A stretch of DNA of 46,672 nucleotides from Phycisphaerae bacterium. Its GTDB lineage: Bacteria; Planctomycetota; Phycisphaerae; Sedimentisphaerales; Anaerobacaceae. A program made the position numbers and the translations under genes. The stretch's first letter is position 1, and each line of letters starts with the position of its first letter. Below the pieces are notes generated by a model. The model made no database searches, was not told the origin of the DNA, and saw only the letters and a program-made list of their open reading frames with translations. The stretch spans positions 1-46,672 of the forward strand of contig JAQTMR010000015.1 of assembly GCA_028714255.1 (NCBI GenBank). Direction: 5' to 3'. This document shows positions 7,454 through 15,503 of this stretch, one piece after another.

Positions 7454-8422
7454 CTAAAATTGCTTTACCAGGTGAATGCCCATTACCGTATCGTTAGTTG
7501 CCGGGACGCAAGCGGTATAAGGCAGTATTTTGAAGCTGGCCACCTCGAGCTGCGTCTGCTTCGCCGCGAAAGTATGTCCGACAACCCAGCCGATAGCTGC
7601 ACCAAAGACAATATCGCTGCTCCAGTGGTCGCCCGTGTCCATCATCCTGTACGATATAAGCGAAGCAGCTATATAAGCGGGGATGCCGACATTCGGGCCG
7701 TAATACTCATCCAGCATCGAAGCGACTGTGAACGAACTCGCCGCGTGACCGCTCGGCCAGGCCCAGTCCTTGCCATTCGGAGAATCATTGTGCCTGATGG
7801 CCTTAAAGCTCAGTGTCGCAATACCTGATACCGATAACGCCGTTACCATCGCCCTTGCGCGGTCTGCGTTAAAGTCGTCCTGGTTCTTTTTGCTGACCGC
7901 GTACCAAAGAGCCGCGGCCCCGAATTGTGTCCACGGATGTCCGACAACATTGAGAGCTTCGTCTGTAAAGCCGTGAAAGCTGTGGTGGTCTTCGAAATTG
8001 TCGGCGACCTTTTCATCGGCGCCGCTGCTGTGCAACGCAACACTTGCGCCGCCGGCCAGTAAAAGAATAGAAAGATTGTCAGGTCTCAAAAAGCTTTCTT
8101 TTGTGTCCCTGATAATACTCCACGGCCAATCTTTAGTATTGGATTTGGCAAGCTCAACAAGATGCCCGGATGTCTCGGACAAATCTTCCAAAGCATTCTG
8201 CTTCTTCGAATTTTCGATTGTTTGATTCGCAATACCAGTAGTGTTAGTTTCTGCCGGCTTAGCAGTGGCAGCGAAACCGTCAGCTAAGAACAGTGCCGCA
8301 CAGACAAACACCAGCCAATATTCCCCCCGCCGACATCCGTTCACCAGAAAAAAATCTGCAATCGTTATCACATTCATATCCCAAAAACTAAATGAGAAAT
8401 ATACAAACGGCTTCCTGCACAA
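7454..8422 (-). CDS. PAP2-family phosphatase, membrane or periplasmic
   Basis: A 322-residue protein with an N-terminal hydrophobic segment (YWLVFVCAALFLADGFAATA, near residues 35-55) and a C-terminal PAP2/phosphatidic-acid-phosphatase domain. The three signature motifs are visible: KAIRHNDSPNGKDW (K...RH), PSGHAASSF (catalytic His) and YRMMDTGDHWSSDIVFG (R...H...D). Family members remove phosphate from lipids such as undecaprenyl pyrophosphate or phosphatidate. ATG 8377 (MNVITIADFF) is an alternative start; neither has a strong ribosome site. A Lys/Asn-rich linker separates the leader from the domain. Confidence 0.85.
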   Translation of the reverse strand: MCRKPFVYFSFSFWDMNVITIADFFLVNGCRRGEYWLVFVCAALFLADGFAATAKPAETNTTGIANQTIENSKKQNALEDLSETSGHLVELAKSNTKDWPWSIIRDTKESFLRPDNLSILLLAGGASVALHSSGADEKVADNFEDHHSFHGFTDEALNVVGHPWTQFGAAALWYAVSKKNQDDFNADRARAMVTALSVSGIATLSFKAIRHNDSPNGKDWAWPSGHAASSFTVASMLDEYYGPNVGIPAYIAASLISYRMMDTGDHWSSDIVFGAAIGWVVGHTFAAKQTQLEVASFKILPYTACVPATNDTVMGIHLVKQF

Positions 8423-8530
8423 GTGATTTACTTACAATATATTACGGCTATTTTAGTATGAAAACTGCAGTTGTTTTTCAAAAACCTATTTTGGCAGACA
8501 AATGCCGCTTCTATTGAGGGACAAATCTTA

Positions 8531-10072
8531 CTATTCCCATTCAATAGTCGCCGGAGGCTTACTCGATATGTCATACACAACGCGGTTGACCCCACGAACC
8601 TCGTTAATGATTCTGTTTGATATCACTCCCAAAACTTCGTATGGGATTTGGGAGAAATCCGCCGTCATAAAATCAGGTGTCTCGACCGCCCGTACGGCAA
8701 TCACGTTCTCATAGCTCCGCTCATCGCCCATAACCCCGACCGTCGAAACAGGCAAAAGAACCGCCAGCGCCTGCGATATCTTTCTATACAGCCCCGCCGA
8801 TTTTATTTCATCTATTAAAATTTCATCAGCGGCCCGCAAAATTTCCAGCCTCTGGAGAGTAACTTCACCGACAATTCTCACCGCAAGACCTGGCCCCGGG
8901 AAAGGATGCCGCCAGACTATTGCCTCAGGCAGCCCGAGATACTCCCCTACGGTGCGGACTTCGTCCTTAAACAAGTCTCGCAACGGCTCAATCAATTCAA
9001 AACCGAGCTGCTTCGGCAAAGCCCCTACATTGTGATGGAGCTTTATATTCGCCGCCGGGTTGCCGTCTTTGGAGCCCGATTCGATAACATCAGGATAAAG
9101 TGTCCCCTGTGCGAGGAATTTCGCGTTTGGAATCTTCGACGCCTCGGACTTGAAGGCCTCGATAAATTCAGCGCCGATTACCATCCGTTTCCGCTGCGGG
9201 TCCGTCACGCCGGCCAAACCCTTAAGAAATTGCCTCGACCAGTCAACGACACGCAGGTCTATATGAAAGTGGTCACCGAATGTTGCGACAACGTCTTCGC
9301 GTTCATTGTTTCGCAGCAGACCGTTATCAACGAAAATACAAACAAGCTGGTCCCCTATCGCCTTATGAACGAGCGAAGCGGTAACTGAAGAGTCCACACC
9401 CCCGCTTAGACCGCAGATAACCATGGCGTCGCCGACCTTCTCGCGAACCGCATCGGTTGCCCTATCGACAAAGTCGCTCATCTTCCAGTCGCCGCTGCAT
9501 CGGCAGATGTTATAAAGAAAGTTTTCCAAAATCGCCTGGCCCTGCGGAGTGTGCGCAACTTCAGGATGAAACTGAACGCCGAAAAACCCCTTGCTTTTAT
9601 GTCTTACCGCGGCATAGGGACAGGTTTCAGTGGTCGCTAATATATCGAAGTCATCGCCTAATTCGCTGACCTGGTCGCCGTGACTGGCCCATACGCTGAT
9701 TGAGTCCGGCAAATGTGCCAGCAAATCGCTTTTGTCAACTATCGACAGAATCGTTCTTCCGTACTCTCGTTTTTCTGCGGATATAACTTGCCCCCCGAGG
9801 ATTTTGCATCCGAGTTGCATCCCGTAACAAATGCCCAGAATCGGAACGCCAAGCTCGAAGATTTTCCGGTCGCAATCTATCGCGTGTTTACTGTAAACGC
9901 TCGCCGGACCGCCGGAGAATATCAAGCCCTTAAGAGGTAACCGTTGTAATTTTTTCGCCGATATGTCCGCCCGGAAGATTTCCGAGTAAACGTTTTGCTC
10001 TCGAACACGCCTTGCTATCAGCTGACTGTACTGACTGCCGAAGTCGAGAATAGCAATCATCTCACGGTTCAT
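8531..10072 (-). CDS. guaA: GMP synthase (glutamine-hydrolysing)
   Basis: 513 residues, full length. It converts XMP to GMP using glutamine and ATP. The N-terminal class I glutamine amidotransferase has GICYGMQ with nucleophile Cys82 and the HPE pair His169/Glu171. The ATP-pyrophosphatase domain has the P-loop GLSGGVDSS (221-229). The C-terminal dimerisation domain ends [16 protein letters not shown] as expected. ATG 10060 ([10 protein letters not shown]) is an alternative start. It lies directly downstream of guaB (40-base gap) on the same strand, giving a purine operon that runs IMP to XMP to GMP. Confidence 0.97.
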   Translation of the reverse strand: MNREMIAILDFGSQYSQLIARRVREQNVYSEIFRADISAKKLQRLPLKGLIFSGGPASVYSKHAIDCDRKIFELGVPILGICYGMQLGCKILGGQVISAEKREYGRTILSIVDKSDLLAHLPDSISVWASHGDQVSELGDDFDILATTETCPYAAVRHKSKGFFGVQFHPEVAHTPQGQAILENFLYNICRCSGDWKMSDFVDRATDAVREKVGDAMVICGLSGGVDSSVTASLVHKAIGDQLVCIFVDNGLLRNNEREDVVATFGDHFHIDLRVVDWSRQFLKGLAGVTDPQRKRMVIGAEFIEAFKSEASKIPNAKFLAQGTLYPDVIESGSKDGNPAANIKLHHNVGALPKQLGFELIEPLRDLFKDEVRTVGEYLGLPEAIVWRHPFPGPGLAVRIVGEVTLQRLEILRAADEILIDEIKSAGLYRKISQALAVLLPVSTVGVMGDERSYENVIAVRAVETPDFMTADFSQIPYEVLGVISNRIINEVRGVNRVVYDISSKPPATIEWE

Positions 10073-10112
10073 AATCTATAAATTCTGCCCCGTAATGGGC
10101 CCCTTTCAACCG

Positions 10113-11585
10113 TTAGCCTTCGAAAGGCATTGTCGCCGAGTAGTTCGGCGCTTCTTTAGTTATCTGTATGTCGTGCGGATACGACTCGCTGACAGACGCA
10201 GAGCTTACACGCACAAACCGGCTGTTCTTTCTAAGCTTTTCAATATCTGCTGTCCCGCAATAACCCATCCCAGCCTTGAGGCCGCCGACGAGCTGATAAA
10301 CAAAATCCGCCAGTGTCCCGCGGTACGGCACTCGGCCTTCAACGCCTTCGGGGACAAGTTTGTTTTTCTCGGTTGTTTTCTTTTGGCCGTACCTGTCCGC
10401 AGAACCTTTGACCATCGCTCCCAATGAGCCCATGCCCCTGTATTCCTTGAACTGCCTGCCCTTGTAGATAACTAATTGTCCCGGGCTTTCCTTCAACCCT
10501 GCGAACAATGAGCCTATCATTACGCTCGAAGCACCGGCGGCAATCGCCTTGGCTATATCGCCCGACCATCTTATCCCGCCATCGGCAATGACGGGGATAT
10601 TATGTTTCTCCGCAACCGCAGTACAGTTGATTATCGCCGATATTTGAGGCATACCCGCGCCGGAAATTACTCTGGTTGTGCAAATCGCCCCCGGCCCGAT
10701 ACCGACCTTTATAGCGTTAGCCCCGGCGGCAATCAAATCATCCGCCGCTTCTGCCGTCGCGATATTTCCCGCAATCACATCGATATCATATTTACTTTTG
10801 ATTTTCTTGACCGTGTCGATGACATTCTGCGAATGACCGTGAGCGGTATCGACAACAATAACATCGACCTCGGCTTCTATCAAAGCGGTGATTCGCTCAT
10901 AATCCTGAACGCCCACCGCCGCCCCAACTCGCAGCCTGCCTCGTTTGTCCCTGGCCGCCATTGGGTACTGCTGAACGCGGTCAATGTCCCTCATCGTAAT
11001 CAGACCGGTCAATTCGCCCTTAGAGTTGACCAAAGGCAGTTTCTCGACCTTGTGTTTTTGCAAAATCTCTTTTGCCTGTTCGAGTGTTGCCTCGGCAGAA
11101 GCGGTAACAAGATTGTCTTTCGTCATCACCGAACTTATCTTGACGTCACCGTTTTTTAGAAACTTCAAGTCCCTGCGTGTCAGAATTCCGACCAGTTTCT
11201 TGCCTTCGACGATAGGAAAGCCTGAAACATTATAATCGCCCATAAGCTCCTGCGCTTTTCTTACGGGGTCATTCGGCGATAATGTCACCGGGTCCAGAAC
11301 TCGCTCGTTCTCCGAACGTTTCACCTTGGCGACTTCAAGCTGCTGCGCCTCTATCGGCAGATTCTTGTGGATTATCCCTATGCCGCCCTCCTGTGCCAGG
11401 GCTATCGCAAGCTGCGCCTCTGTAACGGTATCCATAGCAGCAGAAACTATCGGGATATTTAGCGTGATATTGTTGGTCAGCCGCGTGCTGGTTTGGGCCT
11501 GGCTCGGCACAAAATCGCTCTTGGCCGGTATCAGCAGCACATCATCGAAGGTTACACCTTCAGAGATGATTTTATTCTTGTCCAT
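10113..11585 (-). CDS. guaB: IMP dehydrogenase
   Basis: 490 residues from the ATG at 11585, chosen because GGAGAG lies 5 bases upstream; an in-frame TTG at 11597 lacks one. It oxidises IMP to XMP with NAD, the committed step to GMP. The TIM-barrel halves flank two CBS domains (about residues 95-205, [14 protein letters not shown]... and [11 protein letters not shown]...). The catalytic loop [17 protein letters not shown] carries the nucleophile Cys at residue 302. The flap Arg-Tyr region is near GSADRYGQ. It is followed by guaA in the same operon. Confidence 0.97.
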   Translation of the reverse strand: MDKNKIISEGVTFDDVLLIPAKSDFVPSQAQTSTRLTNNITLNIPIVSAAMDTVTEAQLAIALAQEGGIGIIHKNLPIEAQQLEVAKVKRSENERVLDPVTLSPNDPVRKAQELMGDYNVSGFPIVEGKKLVGILTRRDLKFLKNGDVKISSVMTKDNLVTASAEATLEQAKEILQKHKVEKLPLVNSKGELTGLITMRDIDRVQQYPMAARDKRGRLRVGAAVGVQDYERITALIEAEVDVIVVDTAHGHSQNVIDTVKKIKSKYDIDVIAGNIATAEAADDLIAAGANAIKVGIGPGAICTTRVISGAGMPQISAIINCTAVAEKHNIPVIADGGIRWSGDIAKAIAAGASSVMIGSLFAGLKESPGQLVIYKGRQFKEYRGMGSLGAMVKGSADRYGQKKTTEKNKLVPEGVEGRVPYRGTLADFVYQLVGGLKAGMGYCGTADIEKLRKNSRFVRVSSASVSESYPHDIQITKEAPNYSATMPFEG

Positions 11586-11797
11586 TATTCTCTCCAATTT
11601 ACGCTGCTTAATATTATATTAAGTTAAGCAGTATAATAACGTTATAATTGTCCGTCAAACCTATTTTCGACAACCTTATCTTACTTTCTGCCTTTGTACT
11701 TCCAGATGCAGTTGACCGGGTTAAAGGAGAAAGACCTTGTTTGCCGCGGGTGAATTTGCTATTTTCTCACCGGATATACAATTAAAGGACCTGATAC

Positions 11798-13921
11798 ATG
11801 AGAAAGATGAAGGCTTTTCTCTCGATTTTCATCACAGATGCTACTGTATTTTTCTCAAGTGCATGCATAATGACACTCGAAATCGTCGCAGGCAGACTCA
11901 TCGCAAGATACCTTGGCTCTTCCCTTTATACATGGACAAGCGTAATCGGCGTCGTCCTCGCCGGAATCACAATAGGCAATTATTTAGGCGGCAGAATCGC
12001 GGACCGATACAACGCTGCAAAAACGCTGTCGGTACTCTTCACCCTCTCTTCGATTGCATGTGTGCTGGTGGTTGTCTCAAACAACCTCGTGAACCAGTGG
12101 ATACTGTTGTGGGAATTCAACTGGCCTGTGCGGGTATTCACCCATGTTTCTCTGGTATTCTTTATTCCGTCAATGCTCCTGGGCACGATAAGTCCCGTAG
12201 TTGCCAAAATGGCTCTCGACAGAAAATTGGCAACCGGCAGAACCGTCGGTGACATATATGCCGCCGGCGCTGCTGGAAGTATTTTAGGAACATTCCTCGC
12301 AGGTTTCTACCTGATAGCAATGATGGGGACTATTGCTATCGTCTGGGGTGTCGCCGCTGCCTTGTTGCTGATGGCTGTTTTGTATCGGCCCAGGTACTGG
12401 GGGCTATATGTATGGGCCGCGATATTTATTGCGTTAGTCGCAATGGCAATGGCGCCTGTAGAGTGGGTCGGAAGCGTCGGTGCTTCTGTCGGCTTGCGGG
12501 AAAAACACGACCCGGACATTATCTACGAAGACGAAAGCCAGTACGGCTACATCGCTGTAAGACAGCTCTCAAAAAACCCCGACCAACGCCAGTTTACTCA
12601 GGACAATAGTAAAAATCAAAGTACGGTAGTGATGGATAACATAAGAGATTTAAAGTTCGCCTATCCCCGTATCTTCGCAGCATTAACACATTCGCTCAGT
12701 AAAGGTAAGGAAAAACTTTCCACCTTAATGATAGGCGGAGGCGGCCATGTGTACCCGCGTTATGTCATGGAATTCTGGCCCGGTAGTCATGTTGACGTCG
12801 TCGAGATTGACCACGCGGTAACTAAGGCGGCAATCCTCGCATTTGGATTCCCGGCTGACAGCGCAATAAATGTTGTAAATATGGATGCCCGCAATTACCT
12901 CAGCGATTTGATTAGGAAACAAGCAGAGGGAAAATCTGTGCAGTTGTACGATTTTATCTACGGTGACGCCTTTACCGATTATGCTATTCCATACCACCTG
13001 ACAACCAAAGAATTCAATGACAATATCGCTGCTGTCCTGAAAGATGACGGCGTGTACATGTTAAACGTGATTGATGTTTGTCAGAACGGACGGTTTTTAA
13101 GGTCGGTGGTCGGCACTTTCCGAAAGACATTTCCATTCGTCTGCATCCTGGCAGAAGTTGCCTCACGCTACGAAGGCGGCAATTTCGTGGTGGTTGGCTC
13201 CAAACGAAAGCTTGACCTTGATGGCATAAACCAGCATGAAATGGTAAGAAATCTGGCTCTTTGGGTATCCACCGATGCCGAGATAGAACAACTGAAAGAA
13301 AAAACAGGCACAGTTGTGCTAACGGATGATTATGCGCCTGCAGAAAATCTTTTATTGCCTTTTGCTCAGCAGAAGGCGTCTTTTCTGCTGGGCGAGCAGT
13401 ATCTTGAGCAGGCTAAAGCTCTCTCTGCGGAACATCGATGGGATGAGAGTATCGCCAATTACCGTGCTGCCGCTAAGGTGCTTCCAAAGACTAACCTGCA
13501 GGTCCATGCCTATATTGGAATGGGGGGAATTTTGGCACAACTGGGCAGATGGGAGGAAGCCATTGAAGTTGCCAAAACTGCGATTGAATGTAACGACAGA
13601 GCCGCAGTAAAACAAAGTATGTCATTTTTCCTCTATAATATTCATATAGCGTTAAATCAAACCGGCAGGCGCAAGGAAGCAAACGAGTATCTATACAAAG
13701 CAATTCAGGCCTATAAAGAAGATTTGACAAGAGAGCCGTATTCGGCCACGATAGCTGTGAAGCTGGGCAGCGCCCTGGTCGAAGCTGGTAATTTTGACGA
13801 GGCGATAGAGCAATTGCAAAACACAATCACATATATGTCCGAGCACAATCAAACTCAGGATGCGGTTAAATTGCAGCAATATTTAGAGCTTGTAGAGACA
13901 GAAAAGAAAAAACAGAAATAG
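11798..13921 (+). CDS. Fused MFS-like membrane / spermidine-synthase-like protein with C-terminal TPR repeats
   Basis: 707 residues. Residues 1-230 hold about seven membrane segments of the type seen in fused MFS/spermidine synthases (ACIMTLEIVAGRLIARYLGS, VVLAGITIGNYLGGRIADRY, LLGTISPVVAKMAL, DIYAAGAAGSILGTFLAGF). Residues about 240-510 are a Rossmann methyltransferase-like fold of the polyamine synthase type, with LMIGGGGHVYPRYV, VDVVEIDHAVTKAA and IYGDAFTDYAIPYHL. From about residue 525 to the end there are TPR-like helical repeats (DESIANYRAAAKVLP, WEEAIEVAKTAIE, FDEAIEQLQNTI). The substrate is unknown; related proteins are often annotated as polyamine aminopropyltransferases without proof. 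AAAGGA precedes the ATG by 8 bases. The next gene starts 23 bases downstream, probably in the same transcript. Confidence 0.85.
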   Translation: MRKMKAFLSIFITDATVFFSSACIMTLEIVAGRLIARYLGSSLYTWTSVIGVVLAGITIGNYLGGRIADRYNAAKTLSVLFTLSSIACVLVVVSNNLVNQWILLWEFNWPVRVFTHVSLVFFIPSMLLGTISPVVAKMALDRKLATGRTVGDIYAAGAAGSILGTFLAGFYLIAMMGTIAIVWGVAAALLLMAVLYRPRYWGLYVWAAIFIALVAMAMAPVEWVGSVGASVGLREKHDPDIIYEDESQYGYIAVRQLSKNPDQRQFTQDNSKNQSTVVMDNIRDLKFAYPRIFAALTHSLSKGKEKLSTLMIGGGGHVYPRYVMEFWPGSHVDVVEIDHAVTKAAILAFGFPADSAINVVNMDARNYLSDLIRKQAEGKSVQLYDFIYGDAFTDYAIPYHLTTKEFNDNIAAVLKDDGVYMLNVIDVCQNGRFLRSVVGTFRKTFPFVCILAEVASRYEGGNFVVVGSKRKLDLDGINQHEMVRNLALWVSTDAEIEQLKEKTGTVVLTDDYAPAENLLLPFAQQKASFLLGEQYLEQAKALSAEHRWDESIANYRAAAKVLPKTNLQVHAYIGMGGILAQLGRWEEAIEVAKTAIECNDRAAVKQSMSFFLYNIHIALNQTGRRKEANEYLYKAIQAYKEDLTREPYSATIAVKLGSALVEAGNFDEAIEQLQNTITYMSEHNQTQDAVKLQQYLELVETEKKKQK

Positions 13922-13943
13922 AATTTTTGCGGAAGGTTCACAT

Positions 13944-14312
13944 ATGGCAAAAAGCAAAGGACAGATTGAAGCCGAGATTAGCGAGGCCCTGATTAAATTC
14001 GAAAAAGAATATATGGGCCGAGGCCCAGAAGAAACCCAGACATACATCATTGATGATATGATATTTGTTCGGCTGAAACGCGTCCTGACTTCCGCCGAAC
14101 AGCAGCTCGCCAAAACAACTGACAACGCCAAAGGAAGAACGCTGATAAAGCAGGTAAGGACCGAGCTGCTCGAAAAAGCCCGCTCGCTTCTTGAACCTCT
14201 CGTAGCCGAGATAACCGGGAAAAAGGTAAAAAGCCTTCACACTGATATAAGCACCGTAACCGGAGAGCGGATTATCGTTTTCACCCTCGATGGCTCGCTC
14301 GACGTGCAATAA
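13944..14312 (+). CDS. DUF2294-family protein (first of two in the window)
   Basis: A 122-residue cytoplasmic protein of the DUF2294 type: KSKGQIEAEISEALIKFEKEYMGRGPEE, then an IIDDMIFVRLKRVLT strand-helix, a long amphipathic helix (EQQLAKTT...KQVRTELLEKARSLLEPL) and a final strand (ISTVTGERIIVFTLDG). The function of the family is unknown. It follows the MFS/spermidine-synthase gene by 23 bases with GGAAGG as ribosome site. A related protein is at 15096-15473 in the pckG operon. Confidence 0.8.
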   Translation: MAKSKGQIEAEISEALIKFEKEYMGRGPEETQTYIIDDMIFVRLKRVLTSAEQQLAKTTDNAKGRTLIKQVRTELLEKARSLLEPLVAEITGKKVKSLHTDISTVTGERIIVFTLDGSLDVQ

Positions 14313-14343
14313 TACAATCCCGCAAAAAACTCTCTTAAAAATC

Positions 14344-14374
14344 TTGTTTACTTATCTCAAAGATTTGCTATAAT
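14344..14374 (+). promoter_or_regulatory. Sigma-70-type promoter of the Cys-rich / DUF2294 / pckG operon
   Basis: A perfect TATAAT sits at 14369-14374. The -35 could be TTTACT at 14347-14352 (16-bp spacer) or TTGTTT at 14344-14349 (19-bp spacer). Transcription would start near 14381, giving a leader of about 235 nt before ATG 14617. Confidence 0.6.
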
Positions 14375-14380
14375 CAAAAA

Positions 14381-14561
14381 CTCGACGGGCAGATTGACAG
14401 AAGGCAGTTTCTCGCTGCCTGCTGGAGAATAAGCCGGCTCGGCAAAAAATCGTTGTCGGTTTTTGCCCCAAAATACTGATAGTACGTTGTTTGCGGTCCA
14501 GTTGTGGATGGCGGAACAAGATACAGGCCAGAACACCCCGCCGGGGTGTACTGGCTTTTTT
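14381..14561 (+). promoter_or_regulatory. Structured leader with intrinsic terminator: candidate riboswitch or attenuator of the pckG operon
   Basis: About 180 nt between a clear -10 and a terminator contain several stems: GGCAG/CTGCC (near 14403-14419), GCCG/CGGC (14433-14442), GGCAAAAA (14441-14448) with TTTTTGCC (14460-14467), and TCCA/TGGA (near 14497-14508). The last element is an intrinsic terminator before any gene, so read-through must be controlled or partial. The pattern does not match a riboswitch class that can be recognised by eye. The genes controlled would be those for a Cys-rich protein, a DUF2294 protein and PEP carboxykinase. Confidence 0.5.
14527..14561 (+). terminator. Intrinsic terminator inside the leader
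   Basis: The stem is GCCAG (14527-14531) with CTGGC (14551-14555), extended after an A/A mismatch by ACACCCC (14533-14539) with GGGGTGT (14543-14549) and a 3-nt loop. Six T follow (14556-14561). It lies 55 bases upstream of ATG 14617, which marks it as an attenuator rather than an end-of-gene signal. The previous gene ends more than 200 bases earlier. Confidence 0.85.
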
Positions 14562-14616
14562 GCTGACCGGCAAATGTACCGGCTCGTCAAAAACTTTACG
14601 ATAAGAGGTCTGAAAA

Positions 14617-15099
14617 ATGGAACGATTCACTAAAGATGGGAAATTCATTATTCCGCAGGTGAAGCGGAAAAAAAGCCCGAATAAGAAAAAATCCAGGCAC
14701 GTTGTAACCGAAGCGTACTGCCCCAACGGATGCAGCATCATTGACAAAGAACACGAAATAAACGGCTCGCCGGGCTTACGCGTCAAATTCAAACGGCCAG
14801 ATATGGAAGGCGAGCTTGTCCTCTCCGCTGTTCAGATGGATTTCGAAAAAATTGTACTCTCCGGCGAGCTTAAAGACGGTGTTAAAGATGAACTATACTG
14901 TCCCCACTGCGGGGTTATGTTCAAAAAACTGGTCAACTGCACCTGCAAATCCGATGCCGATATGGTCGTTATCGGATTAACGCCGGAGCTTGATTTTAAT
15001 AACGCAATATCCTTCTGCAATGTGACCGGATGCACCAATGGCACAACCATCAAGTCAGGAGATATTATCAGGCATATGCAACTGCATGGAAAACTATGA
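14617..15099 (+). CDS. Cys-rich, probably zinc-binding protein of unknown function
   Basis: 160 residues, not recognised as a named family. It has a Lys-rich start (KRKKSPNKKKSRH) and four Cys clusters, CPNGC, CPHCG, CTC and CNVTGC, suggesting two zinc sites. The rest is predicted beta sheet (LRVKFKRPDMEGELVLSAVQ, ADMVVIGLTPELDFNN). No membrane segment or signal peptide is present, so it is probably cytoplasmic. Its stop codon overlaps the start of the next gene (ATGA at 15096-15099), showing translational coupling with the DUF2294 protein. Both precede pckG behind the same leader. A sensory or regulatory partner role for DUF2294/PEPCK is a guess from position only. Confidence 0.75.
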   Translation: MERFTKDGKFIIPQVKRKKSPNKKKSRHVVTEAYCPNGCSIIDKEHEINGSPGLRVKFKRPDMEGELVLSAVQMDFEKIVLSGELKDGVKDELYCPHCGVMFKKLVNCTCKSDADMVVIGLTPELDFNNAISFCNVTGCTNGTTIKSGDIIRHMQLHGKL

Positions 15100-15473
15100 A
15101 ACTCGATAGTCCCGAAGATAAAGAAACGCTAATGAGAAAAAACAGGCAATCAGAGCTTCAGATTGCCGAGGCGACGTCTGCTTTCGCCAAATCTCATATG
15201 CCCGTGACACCTGATTTAGTATCAGTCGGTATTCATCCGCACTGTGTTATCACGGCCCTTCGGGGCATTGTCGCACCGGCAGAGAAAAACTATGCCGAAA
15301 AGGAAAAATCATGTAGGTTAATGGAAGAATTCTATGATAATATCTACAATGCCGAAAAGAAACTTCTGGAAGTCGCCGTGGAAAACATCCTCGGTCGGAT
15401 GATTGAAAGTTCTATCCTATGGGTAGAGCCAAAGTCAGGAGACGGCGTAATCATGTTTACTTTTGCACGGTAA
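15096..15473 (+). CDS. DUF2294-like protein (second copy)
   Basis: 125 residues, from an ATG that overlaps the previous stop codon (ATGA). The second half, HPHCVITALRGIVAPAEKNYAE, then LMEEFYDNIYNAEKKLLEVA and SSILWVEPKSGDGVIMFTF, has the strand-helix-helix-strand layout of the DUF2294 protein at 13944, with low sequence identity. The N-terminal half is less similar and polar. The function is unknown. It sits 30 bases upstream of pckG, almost certainly co-transcribed with it. Confidence 0.7.
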   Translation: MKLDSPEDKETLMRKNRQSELQIAEATSAFAKSHMPVTPDLVSVGIHPHCVITALRGIVAPAEKNYAEKEKSCRLMEEFYDNIYNAEKKLLEVAVENILGRMIESSILWVEPKSGDGVIMFTFAR

Positions 15474-15503
15474 TTACGCCTTTAATAAGAAAGGAAAAGA
15501 AAT

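Noticed and set aside
8906-9388. Plus-strand ORF of 160 codons
   Set aside because: Fully antisense to guaA.
14381-14561. Assignment of the pckG-operon leader to Moco, yybP-ykoY, c-di-GMP or SAH riboswitch
   Set aside because: The conserved core sequences of those classes as I know them are not present.
14352-14792. Minus-strand ORFs across the leader and start of the Cys-rich gene
   Set aside because: They overlap a clear promoter, terminator and the coupled plus-strand operon, and show no protein family features.
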